DNA of 64,000 nucleotides from Polyangiaceae bacterium (GTDB lineage Bacteria; Myxococcota_A; Polyangia; Polyangiales; Polyangiaceae). The stretch spans positions 12,338 through 76,337 of the forward strand of contig JADJYE010000042.1 of the NCBI GenBank assembly GCA_016719945.1, written 5' to 3'. The position numbers and the translations under genes were made by a program. Under the pieces are notes generated by a model, which had not been told where the DNA came from, did not search any database, and worked only from the letters and a program-made list of their open reading frames with translations. Positions 44,707 through 53,020 of this stretch are shown piece by piece; position 1 is the stretch's first letter, and each line of letters starts with the position of its first letter.

Positions 44707-45924
44707 TCAGCCCGGCTTGCCGTCCACGCGGGGGCCCACGAGCATCGGCGCGTAGGCGACGAGGTAGGCCAAGAACGCGGCGGCGAACAGCGCCGCGCTG
44801 AGCGCCACCCACGGGAGGTAGAGCGACGGGGCGGCGAGCGGCCCCACGACGCGCACGAACGCCGCCAGCACCATCGCCGCGAACGCGCCAGCGACCGTGT
44901 TGGGCGCAGCGAGCATGCGCCCCGTGTGACCCAACGAGACGCGCGCCATCATGCCCAGCGTGAGCGCGCCGATCGCGCCAGCCGTCAGGGCGTGGAGCCC
45001 GGCGGTGGCTGACACGCGAGGGTCGAGCGCGGCGGCGGCCCGCAGCGCCAGCCCGATCGGGATCCAGGCGTGGCCAACGTGCAGGATCCACAACAGCGGG
45101 TTCGACAGCGACGCTCGTGCGCCCCAGTGGACCGCTCGAGCCGCGACGAGGATGGCCGCGAGGGCGTAAGCCGCGGCGCGTGCGGCAGGGACCGAGGCGA
45201 GGGCGACGTCGGCGAGGAGCACCAGCGCGACGCCGCCTGCCGCGGCGAGGTCCGCGCGCGGCAGGTTTCGAATCGCTTGGTCACCGGTGGCGTTCCTGGT
45301 GAACATCGGGATGACGCGTCCGCCGATCAGGACCATCAACAGCGTCACGACGTCGATCGCGGCGAGCGCAGCCTGACTGCGCACGCCGGGCCAGACGCCG
45401 AGGGCGTCTGCGTGGATCGCGCCGTTCGCCAGCCAGAGCACCGCGACGACGGCGACCACGACGAAGTTGCGCCGGTTGTTCGTGGCGACGATCGGCCTCG
45501 CGAGGGTGACGCCGAGCGCTGCCAGGAACGCGAGGTCGATCGCCGCCACGAGCCACGAAGGCAGCGGGCTCAACATCGCGACCCGTCCCGCGAGCCACAG
45601 CGTACACAGACCGGCGAGCGCGGGGCCGGTCGCGGTCTCGCGCTGGGTCCAGTTGCCGACCGCAGTGAGCAGGAACCCGGCGATGACGGCGACGGTGAAC
45701 CCGAAGATCATCTCGTGGGCGTGCCACGAGACAGAGTCGAGGTTCCCGGTCGCGCTCATGGCGCCCGTGCGCATGACCGCCCAAGCCGGGACGAACAGGA
45801 CGGCGAGCCCCGCCGCGAGGAGAAAGAAGGGACGAAAGCCCTTCGCGAGGAACGAGCTGCCTGGGGGAGAGAGGGGTGCCGGCGGAGCGCCGTGCAGCGG
45901 GAGCGGTCGCACAGGCTCGCTCAT
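44707..45924 (-). CDS. nnrS: NnrS family membrane protein
   Basis: The protein is 405 residues with about 12 transmembrane helices, the normal size and layout of the NnrS family. Recognisable are FLAKGFRPFFLLAAGLAVL near the start, SWHAHEMIFGFTVAVIAGFLLTA (His-rich second segment), RVIPMFTRNA and LHALTAGAIGALTLGMMARV near the end. NnrS is a haem- and copper-containing membrane protein linked to nitric-oxide stress and denitrification; its biochemical role is not fully settled. No denitrification gene lies nearby. The gene is convergent with the methionine adenosyltransferase (3 bases apart). Confidence 0.85.
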   Translation of the reverse strand: MSEPVRPLPLHGAPPAPLSPPGSSFLAKGFRPFFLLAAGLAVLFVPAWAVMRTGAMSATGNLDSVSWHAHEMIFGFTVAVIAGFLLTAVGNWTQRETATGPALAGLCTLWLAGRVAMLSPLPSWLVAAIDLAFLAALGVTLARPIVATNNRRNFVVVAVVAVLWLANGAIHADALGVWPGVRSQAALAAIDVVTLLMVLIGGRVIPMFTRNATGDQAIRNLPRADLAAAGGVALVLLADVALASVPAARAAAYALAAILVAARAVHWGARASLSNPLLWILHVGHAWIPIGLALRAAAALDPRVSATAGLHALTAGAIGALTLGMMARVSLGHTGRMLAAPNTVAGAFAAMVLAAFVRVVGPLAAPSLYLPWVALSAALFAAAFLAYLVAYAPMLVGPRVDGKPG

Positions 45925-46106
45925 TCAATTCTCGCGCCAGCGTCGCGCCCGCGCAGATCGGGCGTCTGAGCGCAGGCGGCGCGCGACACGCATCCTGCGC
46001 CCGCACTTTTTTCGCGATCTGCGGCTCGTGGAGGCGGGCACGTTTCTCACCCGTAAGGGATGCGCCGCGTCGCGTTATCGATGCGTCCTGTTGAAGGAGG
46101 CTTCGA

Positions 46107-46760
46107 ATGAGATCACTTCTGCGTGCGGTCGTACTTTCATCCATGGTTGCGCTCACCGGGTGCGGGACCTTCGGCGCGCTCGGGCAGGCCTCCGTCGCGT
46201 CCGACGGGGGCTCGAAGGGCGTCGGTTTCGAGCGCCCGATCGCGGTCGGAGCCACCTTGCGGCCCGAGCTGAAGTTCTCGCTGCGTGGCGCGGGCGCCCC
46301 CGCTCTCCACTACGAGACGACCGACGCCTCCGTGCTGTCGGCCGGCGAGGGCACGCTGCAAGGGCGGTCGCCTGGCATGTCGGGCGTGCTCCTCGTCACC
46401 GACGACGGTGTCGTGGTGGACTTCTTCCATGTGTGGGTGAAGGGGCCGACCAGCATCGCCCTCTCGCGCGCCTCCTCCGACGGCAAGAGCGAGGAGGTCT
46501 CGGGCCACCTCGAGCTGATGCGAGGAGAGGCCGTCGTGCTGTCGTCCTCGCTGCGCGGCGAGGGACAAGAGCTCGCCGGCGAGGCGGAGCACGTCTGGAG
46601 CGTGAAGGGTGGCGCGGTCCGCTTGCTGGAGGAGGGGCGCTCCGGGCGTCGGCGGCTGGTCGCGACGGCGCCCGGGGAGGCCATGGTCGACGTGGCGGCC
46701 CTCGATCGGGTCGTCTCGCTCAAGGTCACGGTTCATGACCGCAAGGAGGTGAGCCTGTGA
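46107..46760 (+). CDS. Predicted lipoprotein of unknown function
   Basis: ATG 46,107 is preceded by a strong GAAGGAGG (46,093-46,100). The protein has 217 residues, with the signal peptide and lipobox LRAVVLSSMVALTGC (Cys at residue 19), and a mostly beta-stranded mature part (LKFSLRGAGAPALHYETTD, VLLVTDDGVVVDFFHVWVKG). This recalls bacterial Ig-like (Big-type) domains, but no exact family was recognised. Its stop overlaps the start of the next lipoprotein gene by 4 bases, so the two are translationally coupled and are likely to act together. Confidence 0.65.
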   Translation: MRSLLRAVVLSSMVALTGCGTFGALGQASVASDGGSKGVGFERPIAVGATLRPELKFSLRGAGAPALHYETTDASVLSAGEGTLQGRSPGMSGVLLVTDDGVVVDFFHVWVKGPTSIALSRASSDGKSEEVSGHLELMRGEAVVLSSSLRGEGQELAGEAEHVWSVKGGAVRLLEEGRSGRRRLVATAPGEAMVDVAALDRVVSLKVTVHDRKEVSL

Positions 46761-47158
46761 GCCCGCACCGTATCGCCATCCGCGTGGCGCTCGCGCTCTG
46801 CCTCTCTGGCTGTGGTCCTTACCTGCGCGCGGCCAGCACGCCCCCTCCGACGCGCACGGGCGACCACGTCGTGAACCTCTTCGATGACGACGAGGTCAAG
46901 CTCAGCCGCGGGGTGGCGGTGGCCTTCGACTGCGTCGACGGCTTCACTGGACGCCCGTGCGAAGCGTCATCGATCTCCGTCGCCGACAAGTCCATCGCGC
47001 GGGTCTACCCGGGCTTCCTGGAGCGGGGTCGCGACCCATGGGGCTACGAGCTCGCCCCGCGCACGGGGTTCGTGTTGGCGGCGAGCGCGGCTGGCGAGAC
47101 GACGGTCTCGGTCTCCTCGGAGACCGGGACACGCACGGTGCGGATCGTCGTTGAGTGA
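46757..47158 (+). CDS. Small predicted lipoprotein
   Basis: The protein is 133 residues; GTG at 46,757 overlaps the previous stop. The signal peptide RIAIRVALALCLSGC has its lipobox Cys at residue 19. The mature part is one beta-sandwich-sized domain with KLSRGVAVAFDCVDGFTG and a C-terminal AAGETTVSVSSETGTRTVRI strand pair of the kind seen in Big-type domains. It has two cysteines besides the lipid one, perhaps a disulfide. It pairs with the preceding lipoprotein. Confidence 0.6.
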   Translation: MSPHRIAIRVALALCLSGCGPYLRAASTPPPTRTGDHVVNLFDDDEVKLSRGVAVAFDCVDGFTGRPCEASSISVADKSIARVYPGFLERGRDPWGYELAPRTGFVLAASAAGETTVSVSSETGTRTVRIVVE

Positions 47159-47243
47159 TCGGCTCACCCTGGCGCACGGACACTGAGGCGCGCCGCGGGT
47201 TTGCTGCGGCTGCGCCGGGCACGATGCGTGCATAATCGCGAAC

Positions 47244-47954
47244 ATGCTCCAGCGTGGCTCACTCTCGCTCCTCCTCGTCGCGGTGATGGCGTGTGACAAC
47301 GAGGTCATCGTCGAGGGGGGCGGCGGCTCCGGGGGCGAGAGCCCAGGCGGCGGGAACACCGGCGCTGGCAACACGGGCGGCAGCGACGGCGGCTGCGCTG
47401 CCTTCGCAGACGAGCCCGTCGGCGAGACGCTGAGCATCGTCATCCAGAACGACTCGCCGCTCGACGTGTACATCCCCGCGGACTGCGGCGCCCTCGGGTT
47501 CTCGATCGTGTCGGAAGATGATCCCGAGGGGTTCTATGGCAACACCGGCGGGTTCTGCCTGCAGACGTGCGAGGAGCTGCAGACCGACTCGCAGATCCTG
47601 TGCGAGGCCTGCGCTCCCGAGGCCATCCTCCTGCCCGCCTTCTCCACGTACTCCGTCGGCTGGACCACCAACGGCCTCGTCACCGCCGAGATGCCGTCGG
47701 AGTGCTGGTTCGATGCGTTCCAGGGCACCCAAACGTGCCGACAGCGCGTGCTGGCGGTCGCGGGCAGCTACTCGATCGAGGCGCTGACTGCGTACGCCGG
47801 GTGTGACGGCTGCGAGTGCGACCCCGAAAGCGGGGTTTGCTACGGCAACCCTTCGGGCAACCAGGCGTTCACCGAGCCGCTGGATTTCACCCTGCCCGAC
47901 CAGGACGGGATCCTCACCTACGTGATCGACACCTGCGCGTTCGGCTGCCCCTGA
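47244..47954 (+). CDS. Cys-rich lipoprotein with Gly-rich linker
   Basis: The protein is 236 residues. The lipobox is in LSLLLVAVMAC (Cys17). A Gly/Ser/Asn/Thr-rich linker of about 30 residues follows. The mature part contains around a dozen cysteines (for example CLQTCEEL, CEACAPE, CDGCECDPESGVCYG), which must form several disulfides. Such Gly-linker, Cys-rich lipoproteins are a family trait of polyangial myxobacteria. It starts 85 bases after the preceding pair and ends 16 bases before the secretion ATPase gene. Confidence 0.65.
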   Translation: MLQRGSLSLLLVAVMACDNEVIVEGGGGSGGESPGGGNTGAGNTGGSDGGCAAFADEPVGETLSIVIQNDSPLDVYIPADCGALGFSIVSEDDPEGFYGNTGGFCLQTCEELQTDSQILCEACAPEAILLPAFSTYSVGWTTNGLVTAEMPSECWFDAFQGTQTCRQRVLAVAGSYSIEALTAYAGCDGCECDPESGVCYGNPSGNQAFTEPLDFTLPDQDGILTYVIDTCAFGCP

Positions 47955-47970
47955 CGTAGCATCGCACGCC

Positions 47971-49515
47971 ATGCTGACCCCGCATGGCTTCGCTGAGCTG
48001 AGCCAGTTCCAGATCGATCCGAGCTCGGTTCGGCTGCTCAACGCGGCGTTTTGCCGGCGCCGCCACGTGGTGGTGCTTGGGGTGGTCGACCCGCGGACGA
48101 GCGGCCCGGTCACCGTGGGGATGCTGCACCCGGAGGACGTCGAGCTCGTGGTCATGGTCCAGCGGGTCCTCGCTCGGCCCGTTCGTCCCGTCCGCCTCAA
48201 CGACTTCGAGATCGACAAGGCGCTCGACGTCGGCTTCGGCGAAGCGGAGGCAGAACAGGGCGGGAAGGGGCATGAGCGCTTGCCCATCCGCAGCGGAGCT
48301 ACGCTGACGTTCAAGCCCGACGCGCCCGTTCCAAGCCTCGTCTCGGAGCTGCTCGGGCACGCCGTAGCCGTCGGCGCCAGCGATCTGCACATCGAGTGTT
48401 ACGAAGAGGACGTCGACGTCAGGCTCCGCAAGGACGGCGAGCTCGTCCAGATCGGAACGTCGGTCAGCCGCGGCAACGTTGAAGAGGTCGTCGCGCGCCT
48501 GAAGGTGCTGGCCGAGATGAACCTCGCCGAGCGCCGGGAGGCGCAGGACGGTCGCATCATGACGACCTACGAGGACGGGACGGGGAGCCGGCCGATCGAC
48601 TTCCGCGTCTCGGTCGTCCCGGGCCCCTTCGGCGAGGACGCGGTCCTGCGCGTCCTCGATTCGAGGCCGCTCGTTGGCCTCGATCGGCTCGGCTTCCCTG
48701 CCGATGTCCTCGCCCGGTTCCGAACGCTCGCGCGCTCGCCCGAGGGGATCCTCTTCGTCACCGGGCCCACCGGCAGCGGCAAGACGACCACGCTCTACTC
48801 GACGCTCGCGGAGATCACCGACGCGTCGAGCAAGATCCTCACGGTCGAGGACCCCATCGAGCTGCAGTTCGCGAAGGTGAACCAGAAGCAGGTCGGGCCC
48901 AAGATGGGCTTCGCCGACTACGCGCGCGCGTTCATGCGGCAAGACCCGGACATCCTGCTCATCGGGGAGATCCGCGACGAAGAGACCGCCGACATCGCGA
49001 TCCGCGCAGCCCAGACCGGCCACCTGGTGTTGACGACCCTGCACACGAACGGCTCGGTGGGCACCGTCTCCCGGCTCCGCGTGCTGGGGATCGATCCCGG
49101 GCTGGTCGCTGACACCATGCTCGGGGCGCTGTCGCAGCGCCTGATCCGCCGGGTCTGCGCGGCGTGCGTGGAGCCACGCGACGCGACCGAGGGCGAGCGG
49201 GCGCTGCTCGACCACCTGAAGGTCACGGTCCAGCTGGTGCGCGGTCGAGGCTGCGAGGCCTGCGGCCAGACGGGATACCGCGGGCGTGTCGGGCTGTACG
49301 AGCTGTTCCACGTCGACACCGAGACGGCGGACCGCATCACCCGGGAGGTCTCCTCCCTGGAGCTGCGCCGCTTCGCGCGCTCCCGTGGGATGCGGACCTT
49401 GTTCGACGACGCCCTCGAGAAGCTCGAGGCGGGCGTCACCACCCTCGAAGAGATCAGGGCGCGCCTGCCCCACCGGATCCTCCTCGAGGCCATCGAGGAC
49501 GCGTCGGGGGAGTAG
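47971..49515 (+). CDS. GspE/PilB-type secretion or pilus ATPase
   Basis: The protein is 514 residues. It has the order of the type II secretion/type IV pilus assembly ATPases: an N-terminal MshEN-like region, then an ASDLHIECYEEDVDVRLR part near 135, Walker A GPTGSGKTTT near 266, an Asp box (DPIELQF, about 294), a Walker B with GEIRDEETA near 331, a His box (GHLVLTTLHTNGS) and a zinc-binding tail (CAAC near 392-395, CEACGQTGYRGR near 428). It hydrolyses ATP to drive pseudopilus or pilus assembly at the inner membrane. No other secretion gene is adjacent, so it may be a solitary paralogue. The next gene is a putative regulator. Confidence 0.9.
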   Translation: MLTPHGFAELSQFQIDPSSVRLLNAAFCRRRHVVVLGVVDPRTSGPVTVGMLHPEDVELVVMVQRVLARPVRPVRLNDFEIDKALDVGFGEAEAEQGGKGHERLPIRSGATLTFKPDAPVPSLVSELLGHAVAVGASDLHIECYEEDVDVRLRKDGELVQIGTSVSRGNVEEVVARLKVLAEMNLAERREAQDGRIMTTYEDGTGSRPIDFRVSVVPGPFGEDAVLRVLDSRPLVGLDRLGFPADVLARFRTLARSPEGILFVTGPTGSGKTTTLYSTLAEITDASSKILTVEDPIELQFAKVNQKQVGPKMGFADYARAFMRQDPDILLIGEIRDEETADIAIRAAQTGHLVLTTLHTNGSVGTVSRLRVLGIDPGLVADTMLGALSQRLIRRVCAACVEPRDATEGERALLDHLKVTVQLVRGRGCEACGQTGYRGRVGLYELFHVDTETADRITREVSSLELRRFARSRGMRTLFDDALEKLEAGVTTLEEIRARLPHRILLEAIEDASGE

Positions 49516-49622
49516 GGCAGCCAGACGCGAGCCTCCCTTCGGGCTGCGGAGGCGCCCGCGGGAGCTGGCGGAGCCTCGTCTCATCGCCGCGAAAGTTCAC
49601 TGGATGCGCAACGATTTTTCGT

Positions 49623-49637
49623 TGGATCTTCGATCCA
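49623..49637. other. Perfect 6-base inverted repeat in the promoter region of the GAF-AAA regulator
   Basis: TGGATC TTC GATCCA lies 25 bases before the likely TTG start at 49,662. It sits in an unusually AT-richer stretch (about 49,590-49,690). It may be an operator or an RNA hairpin in the 5' leader; nothing shows which. Confidence 0.35.
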
Positions 49638-49661
49638 TCGAGGCTTAGGCTCTCGTTTGGA

Positions 49662-50537
49662 TTGATACCAGATAGTCTATTTTCTGCGCTTCACGCCGCA
49701 TCGCTACAGCGAGATATCGTTGCGTTGTTGGACGCCATCGTCCGACCTCTGGCCCGAGAAGAGGGCGTCGCCCTGGCGCGAGCTTGGCTCGTCGCCCCTG
49801 GAGACGAGTGCCCCACCTGCCCCATGCGGCAGGAGTGCGTCGGGAGCGTCCCCTGCTTGCAGCTCAAGGCCAGCGCCGGAGCGTCCCTCCAGGGCGGCCG
49901 CTGGGAGCGAACGAACGGAGACTTCAGGCGCATCCCCCTCGGAGTGAAGAAGATCGGGGCGGCGGGGCGGGGTGAGAGCATCGTCGCGAACGACCTCGCG
50001 CACGGCTCCAGGCAGGTCTCCCGACCTTGGTGGGTCGCCAGGGAAAAGCTCGAGGCCATGGTCGTGCACCCGATCGGCACCGGGACCGAGGTGCTGGGCG
50101 TGCTCGCCGTGTTCCTCCGCCGGCCAGTGCAAGCGCAGGAGGCGCGAGCGCTGCGCATGTTCGCGGATCAGGCCGCCGCGTTGATCGGGGCCCTCCGAAG
50201 CGCGAGCGAGACCCAAGCGCGGCTCCGCCAGCTGCAGCGCGACAACGCGCGCCTGAAGAGCTCCGCCGCCGGCAGGCGCATCGGAGGGGGTCTGATCGGG
50301 GCCAGCCCCGCCCTGACCATGGCCCTCGATCAGGCAGCGCTGCTGGCCCGGGGACGGGACCGGTGCTCGTGCAGGGAGAGCCTGGCACCGGCAAAGGCCT
50401 GTACGCGATGGCGATCCACGACCGGAGCGACCGCGCCTCGCGGCCCTTCGTTCGGCTGGCCTCCGGGGAGAGCTCCGTGCCCATTCGCGCTTGGCTCGAC
50501 CTCAGCGAGGGGGGAACCCTGCTGCTCGACGAGGTGA
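49662..50537 (+). CDS. GAF-AAA-Fis regulator, N-terminal sensor part (frameshifted)
   Basis: Meaningful protein runs from about 49,662 (a TTG; MIPDSLFSALHAASLQRDI) to about 50,350. It is a GAF-type sensor of about 220 residues with a Cys cluster CPTCPMRQEC...C (near residues 48-66), the kind of motif that may hold a metal or react to redox. A helix rich in Arg/Gln then leads to the AAA domain. The frame turns to nonsense near 50,350; one extra G in the GGGG run at about 50,350-50,353 continues to GTGPVLVQGEPGTGKG in the next entry. TTG is a guess at the start; earlier codons lack homology. The gene is 146 bases downstream of the GspE-type ATPase. Confidence 0.6.
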   Translation: MIPDSLFSALHAASLQRDIVALLDAIVRPLAREEGVALARAWLVAPGDECPTCPMRQECVGSVPCLQLKASAGASLQGGRWERTNGDFRRIPLGVKKIGAAGRGESIVANDLAHGSRQVSRPWWVAREKLEAMVVHPIGTGTEVLGVLAVFLRRPVQAQEARALRMFADQAAALIGALRSASETQARLRQLQRDNARLKSSAAGRRIGGGLIGASPALTMALDQAALLARGRDRCSCRESLAPAKACTRWRSTTGATAPRGPSFGWPPGRAPCPFALGSTSARGEPCCSTR

Positions 50538-51154
50538 CGGACCTCCCTCGAGAGCAGCAAGACGAGCTGGCAACCCTCCTCGAGCCCGGCGCCTCCACCG
50601 AGCCCTCGGCCCGTATCCTGGCCACGACCTCCAAAGACCTGAGGGCGCTGGCGGTCCAGGGTCGCTTCAGCCAGGACCTGTACCTCCGGCTCGCCCCCCT
50701 CTCAATGACGGCGCCCCCGCTCAGGGAGCGCCCGAGCGACCTCCCTGCGCTCGCGGCCCACGTCACGCGCCACCTCGCCGTGCGCCTCGGGCTCGACGCG
50801 CCGCCCGTCGGTCCCGACGCGGCGCGGCTGCTGGAGGGTCAATTGTGGCCGGGGAACGCGAGGGAGCTCGCGTTCGTGCTCGAGCGCGCCCTCGTGCTCG
50901 GCGAGGGCAAGCGCCTCGACCTCGGCGCCGCGCTCCAGCTGGGCAAGCCGCGAAGCGCCGCCCGTCGACTGCTCACCGAGCACGAGCTGCGCGCGCTGGA
51001 GCGGGACAACCTCCAACGAACCCTCGAGGCCTCGGGCGGCCGCGTCTACGGCCCGGGCGGAGCAGCCGAGGCCCTGGGCATCGCGCCCACGACGTTCATC
51101 TCCAGGCTCCGTGCCTACGGGCTCGCACCCGAGCGCGGTCGCGCGACGAGGTGA
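50342..51154 (+). CDS. GAF-AAA-Fis regulator, AAA+ and DNA-binding part, without GAFTGA loop
   Basis: This frame carries a shortened sigma-54-type AAA+ module: Walker A GEPGTGKG, then FVRLASGESSVPIRAWL, then Walker B GGTLLLDEV. Between Walker A and Walker B the roughly 30 residues that normally hold the GAFTGA loop are missing, so it can probably not open sigma-54 promoters. Sensor and arginine-finger region follow (RILATTSKDLRAL, RLAPLSMTAPPLRER). The C-terminus is a Fis-type HTH (LQRTLEASGGRVYGPGGAAEALG, APTTFISRLRAYGL). It is one protein with the preceding fragment, about 497 residues. It may act as an ATP-dependent regulator or a repressor of ordinary promoters. Confidence 0.7.
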   Translation, partial: AGPGTGPVLVQGEPGTGKGLYAMAIHDRSDRASRPFVRLASGESSVPIRAWLDLSEGGTLLLDEVTDLPREQQDELATLLEPGASTEPSARILATTSKDLRALAVQGRFSQDLYLRLAPLSMTAPPLRERPSDLPALAAHVTRHLAVRLGLDAPPVGPDAARLLEGQLWPGNARELAFVLERALVLGEGKRLDLGAALQLGKPRSAARRLLTEHELRALERDNLQRTLEASGGRVYGPGGAAEALGIAPTTFISRLRAYGLAPERGRATR

Positions 51155-51157
51155 GGC

Positions 51158-52672
51158 TCACACCGACGCCGACGCGCTCGCCGAGCGAGACCGTTCGCGC
51201 AGACGCACGCGGATGCCCTTGGGTGTCATCGTGAACGCGAACTCCTCGCGAACCTCTGCTGCCGCCCCGACCCTCTCGACGTCGAAGCTGGCGTAGAGCG
51301 TCGCCAGCACGACGCGCATTTCGAGCAGGGCGAGCGAGCGACCCGGGCAGATGCGTGGGCCCGAGCCGAAGGGCTGGCTCGCGCCGGCCTCGTGCACACC
51401 CCCGACCGAAGAAGGATCGAGCCAGCGCGAAGGCTTGAACGCCCGCGGATCCCCGAAATGCTTTGGGCTGACCGCGGGCACCCCGGTGAGCACGCTGACG
51501 GCGCCGGCCTTGGGGATCTCGACGCCTGCCACGATCGTCGGCTCGTTGGCCTCGAAGAACAGCACCGGCGCCACCGGCCGCAGGCGCATCGCCTCGTTCG
51601 CGACCGCCGCAGCCCGCTCGAGGCGCCCCGCCGCCTCGATGTTCGGGGGCACGAGCTCGGGGCCGAGCACCGCGTCGAGCTCTGCGCGGAGCGCCTTCAC
51701 CTCGGCCGGCACGTCGATCATGTGGTGGACGGCCCAAGCGAGCGTGTACGCAGTGGTGTCTTCGCCGGCGAGCAGCATCTGCATCGCGTTGCCGAAGATC
51801 TGATCGTCGTCGAAGGGACGCCCCGCGTCGTCGCGGGCCGCGAGCATCGCCTGGAGGAAGTTCTCAGGACGCTCGCCGAGACCGGGATCGGCCAGCATCC
51901 GCTGGCGCGCCGTCTGGAGTAGGCCGTCGATCCAGGCGCGGAGCTCGACCAGCGCCTGCTCGGCCCTTCGATCGGAGGGCAGCTTGAAGTATCGCCAATA
52001 GGGGATGAGCGAGAACAGCCTGCGATTGAGCAGCGGGAACAACAGCTCCAGCTTGCGCTGGATGACGTCGTCCCCCTGTTCGAGCGTGTTCAGGTCGTAG
52101 CCAAAGACGATCTGGGTGGTGACATCGACCGTGAAGCGCTTCAGCTCCTCGGCGATGTCGAGCACCTCACCCCGCTTCGCCGCCTTGGACCACCGCCTCC
52201 GGAGCCGGTCAGCGACGCCGGAGATCTTCGGGTAGACCGTGCGCAAATGGCGGTGCGAGAGCGCCTCCATGGACAGCTTCCGCTGAGGTCGCCACGCCTT
52301 GCCCTCCGCCGAGAACACCCCGCCGACGGTCAGCTCCTCGAAGATGGGCTCGAGGGTGGACAGCCTGCGGAACCGCTCGGGTCGCTCCCTCAGGACGCCG
52401 AGGATGTCGTCGATCTCCGAGAAGACCACCACCGGCTTCGGGCCGAAATTGTAGGTGAAAGGGCTCCCATATTCGCGTGCCCACGCTGCGAGGGTCTGGT
52501 GGATCGCCGCTGGACGGATCAAATGGGAGCTCCCGATCAACGGCAGCCGCTGCGGCCCCGGGAGATCGGCGGCGCGACGGGTCGGGGCGGCCGGGCCCGT
52601 CGCCTTGCGGTCGAGGGCCGCGATGTCCACCTCGACCGCGCCCTCGACCTCTCGGATGGGGCACGCCTGCAA
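51158..52672 (-). CDS. Cytochrome P450, C-terminal part of a Rieske-P450 fusion
   Basis: This 504-residue frame is a complete P450: I-helix LLAGEDTTAYTLAWAVHH, ExxR in NEAMRLRP, the PxxF-type FGDPRAFKPSRW region, and the haem loop FGSGPRICPGRSLALLEMR with the thiolate Cys. It is a membrane-free bacterial P450. The TTG at 52,672 is only the first possible start in this frame; the same frame reads on upstream into a Rieske domain (CRNHRWRFDVETG and CPHQGALLGEGE at about 52,720-52,800), which is joined to the next entry by a one-base deletion. The protein would thus carry its own 2Fe-2S electron donor. Substrate unknown. Confidence 0.85.
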   Translation of the reverse strand: MQACPIREVEGAVEVDIAALDRKATGPAAPTRRAADLPGPQRLPLIGSSHLIRPAAIHQTLAAWAREYGSPFTYNFGPKPVVVFSEIDDILGVLRERPERFRRLSTLEPIFEELTVGGVFSAEGKAWRPQRKLSMEALSHRHLRTVYPKISGVADRLRRRWSKAAKRGEVLDIAEELKRFTVDVTTQIVFGYDLNTLEQGDDVIQRKLELLFPLLNRRLFSLIPYWRYFKLPSDRRAEQALVELRAWIDGLLQTARQRMLADPGLGERPENFLQAMLAARDDAGRPFDDDQIFGNAMQMLLAGEDTTAYTLAWAVHHMIDVPAEVKALRAELDAVLGPELVPPNIEAAGRLERAAAVANEAMRLRPVAPVLFFEANEPTIVAGVEIPKAGAVSVLTGVPAVSPKHFGDPRAFKPSRWLDPSSVGGVHEAGASQPFGSGPRICPGRSLALLEMRVVLATLYASFDVERVGAAAEVREEFAFTMTPKGIRVRLRERSRSASASASV

Positions 52673-52737
52673 GCACTCGGGTCCCCCCTCCCGCTTGCCG
52701 GTCTCGACGTCGAATCGCCAGCGGTGGTTGCGGCAAA

Positions 52738-52926
52738 TCAGGCGATCGCCCTCGAGCTCCCCTTCGCCGAGCAGCGCCCCTTGATGTGGGCAGCGGCCTC
52801 GAACGCTCGCAGGCCCCCCTTGGCGCGCAGGACGACGAGGTCCTTGCCCCCCGCGGTCACCGCGTGAGGGCCCGGAGCCTCGAAGTCTCCCCGTTCACCA
52901 AACCTGACCCAACGCTCGCCGCCCAT
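52738..52926 (-). CDS. Rieske [2Fe-2S] domain, N-terminal fragment of the P450 fusion
   Basis: ATG 52,926 starts MGGERWVRFGERGDFEAPG, then KDLVVLRAKGGLRAFE; this is the first half of a Rieske ferredoxin domain. At about 52,806 the frame is lost. With one extra G in the GG before CCGCTGC, the text becomes FEGRCPHQGALL and continues to the second pair of ligands (ICRNH) in the P450 frame. CPH plus CxxH with 17-18 residues between is the classical Rieske signature for a 2Fe-2S cluster. The fusion joins a ferredoxin to a P450 in one chain of about 590 residues. Confidence 0.7.
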   Translation of the reverse strand: MGGERWVRFGERGDFEAPGPHAVTAGGKDLVVLRAKGGLRAFEAAAHIKGRCSAKGSSRAIA

Positions 52927-53020
52927 CGGCCGACCCTATCACGCCACCAGCACAGCCTCGCCGTCGCGGTGGAGAGACCGGTCGAGTAGCATCCGCCCCG
53001 ATGAGGGCAGGTGGGGTGTC

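Noticed and set aside
49623..49637. The inverted repeat as a rho-independent terminator of the GspE-type gene
   Set aside because: The stem is only 6 base pairs and no T run follows on the + strand.
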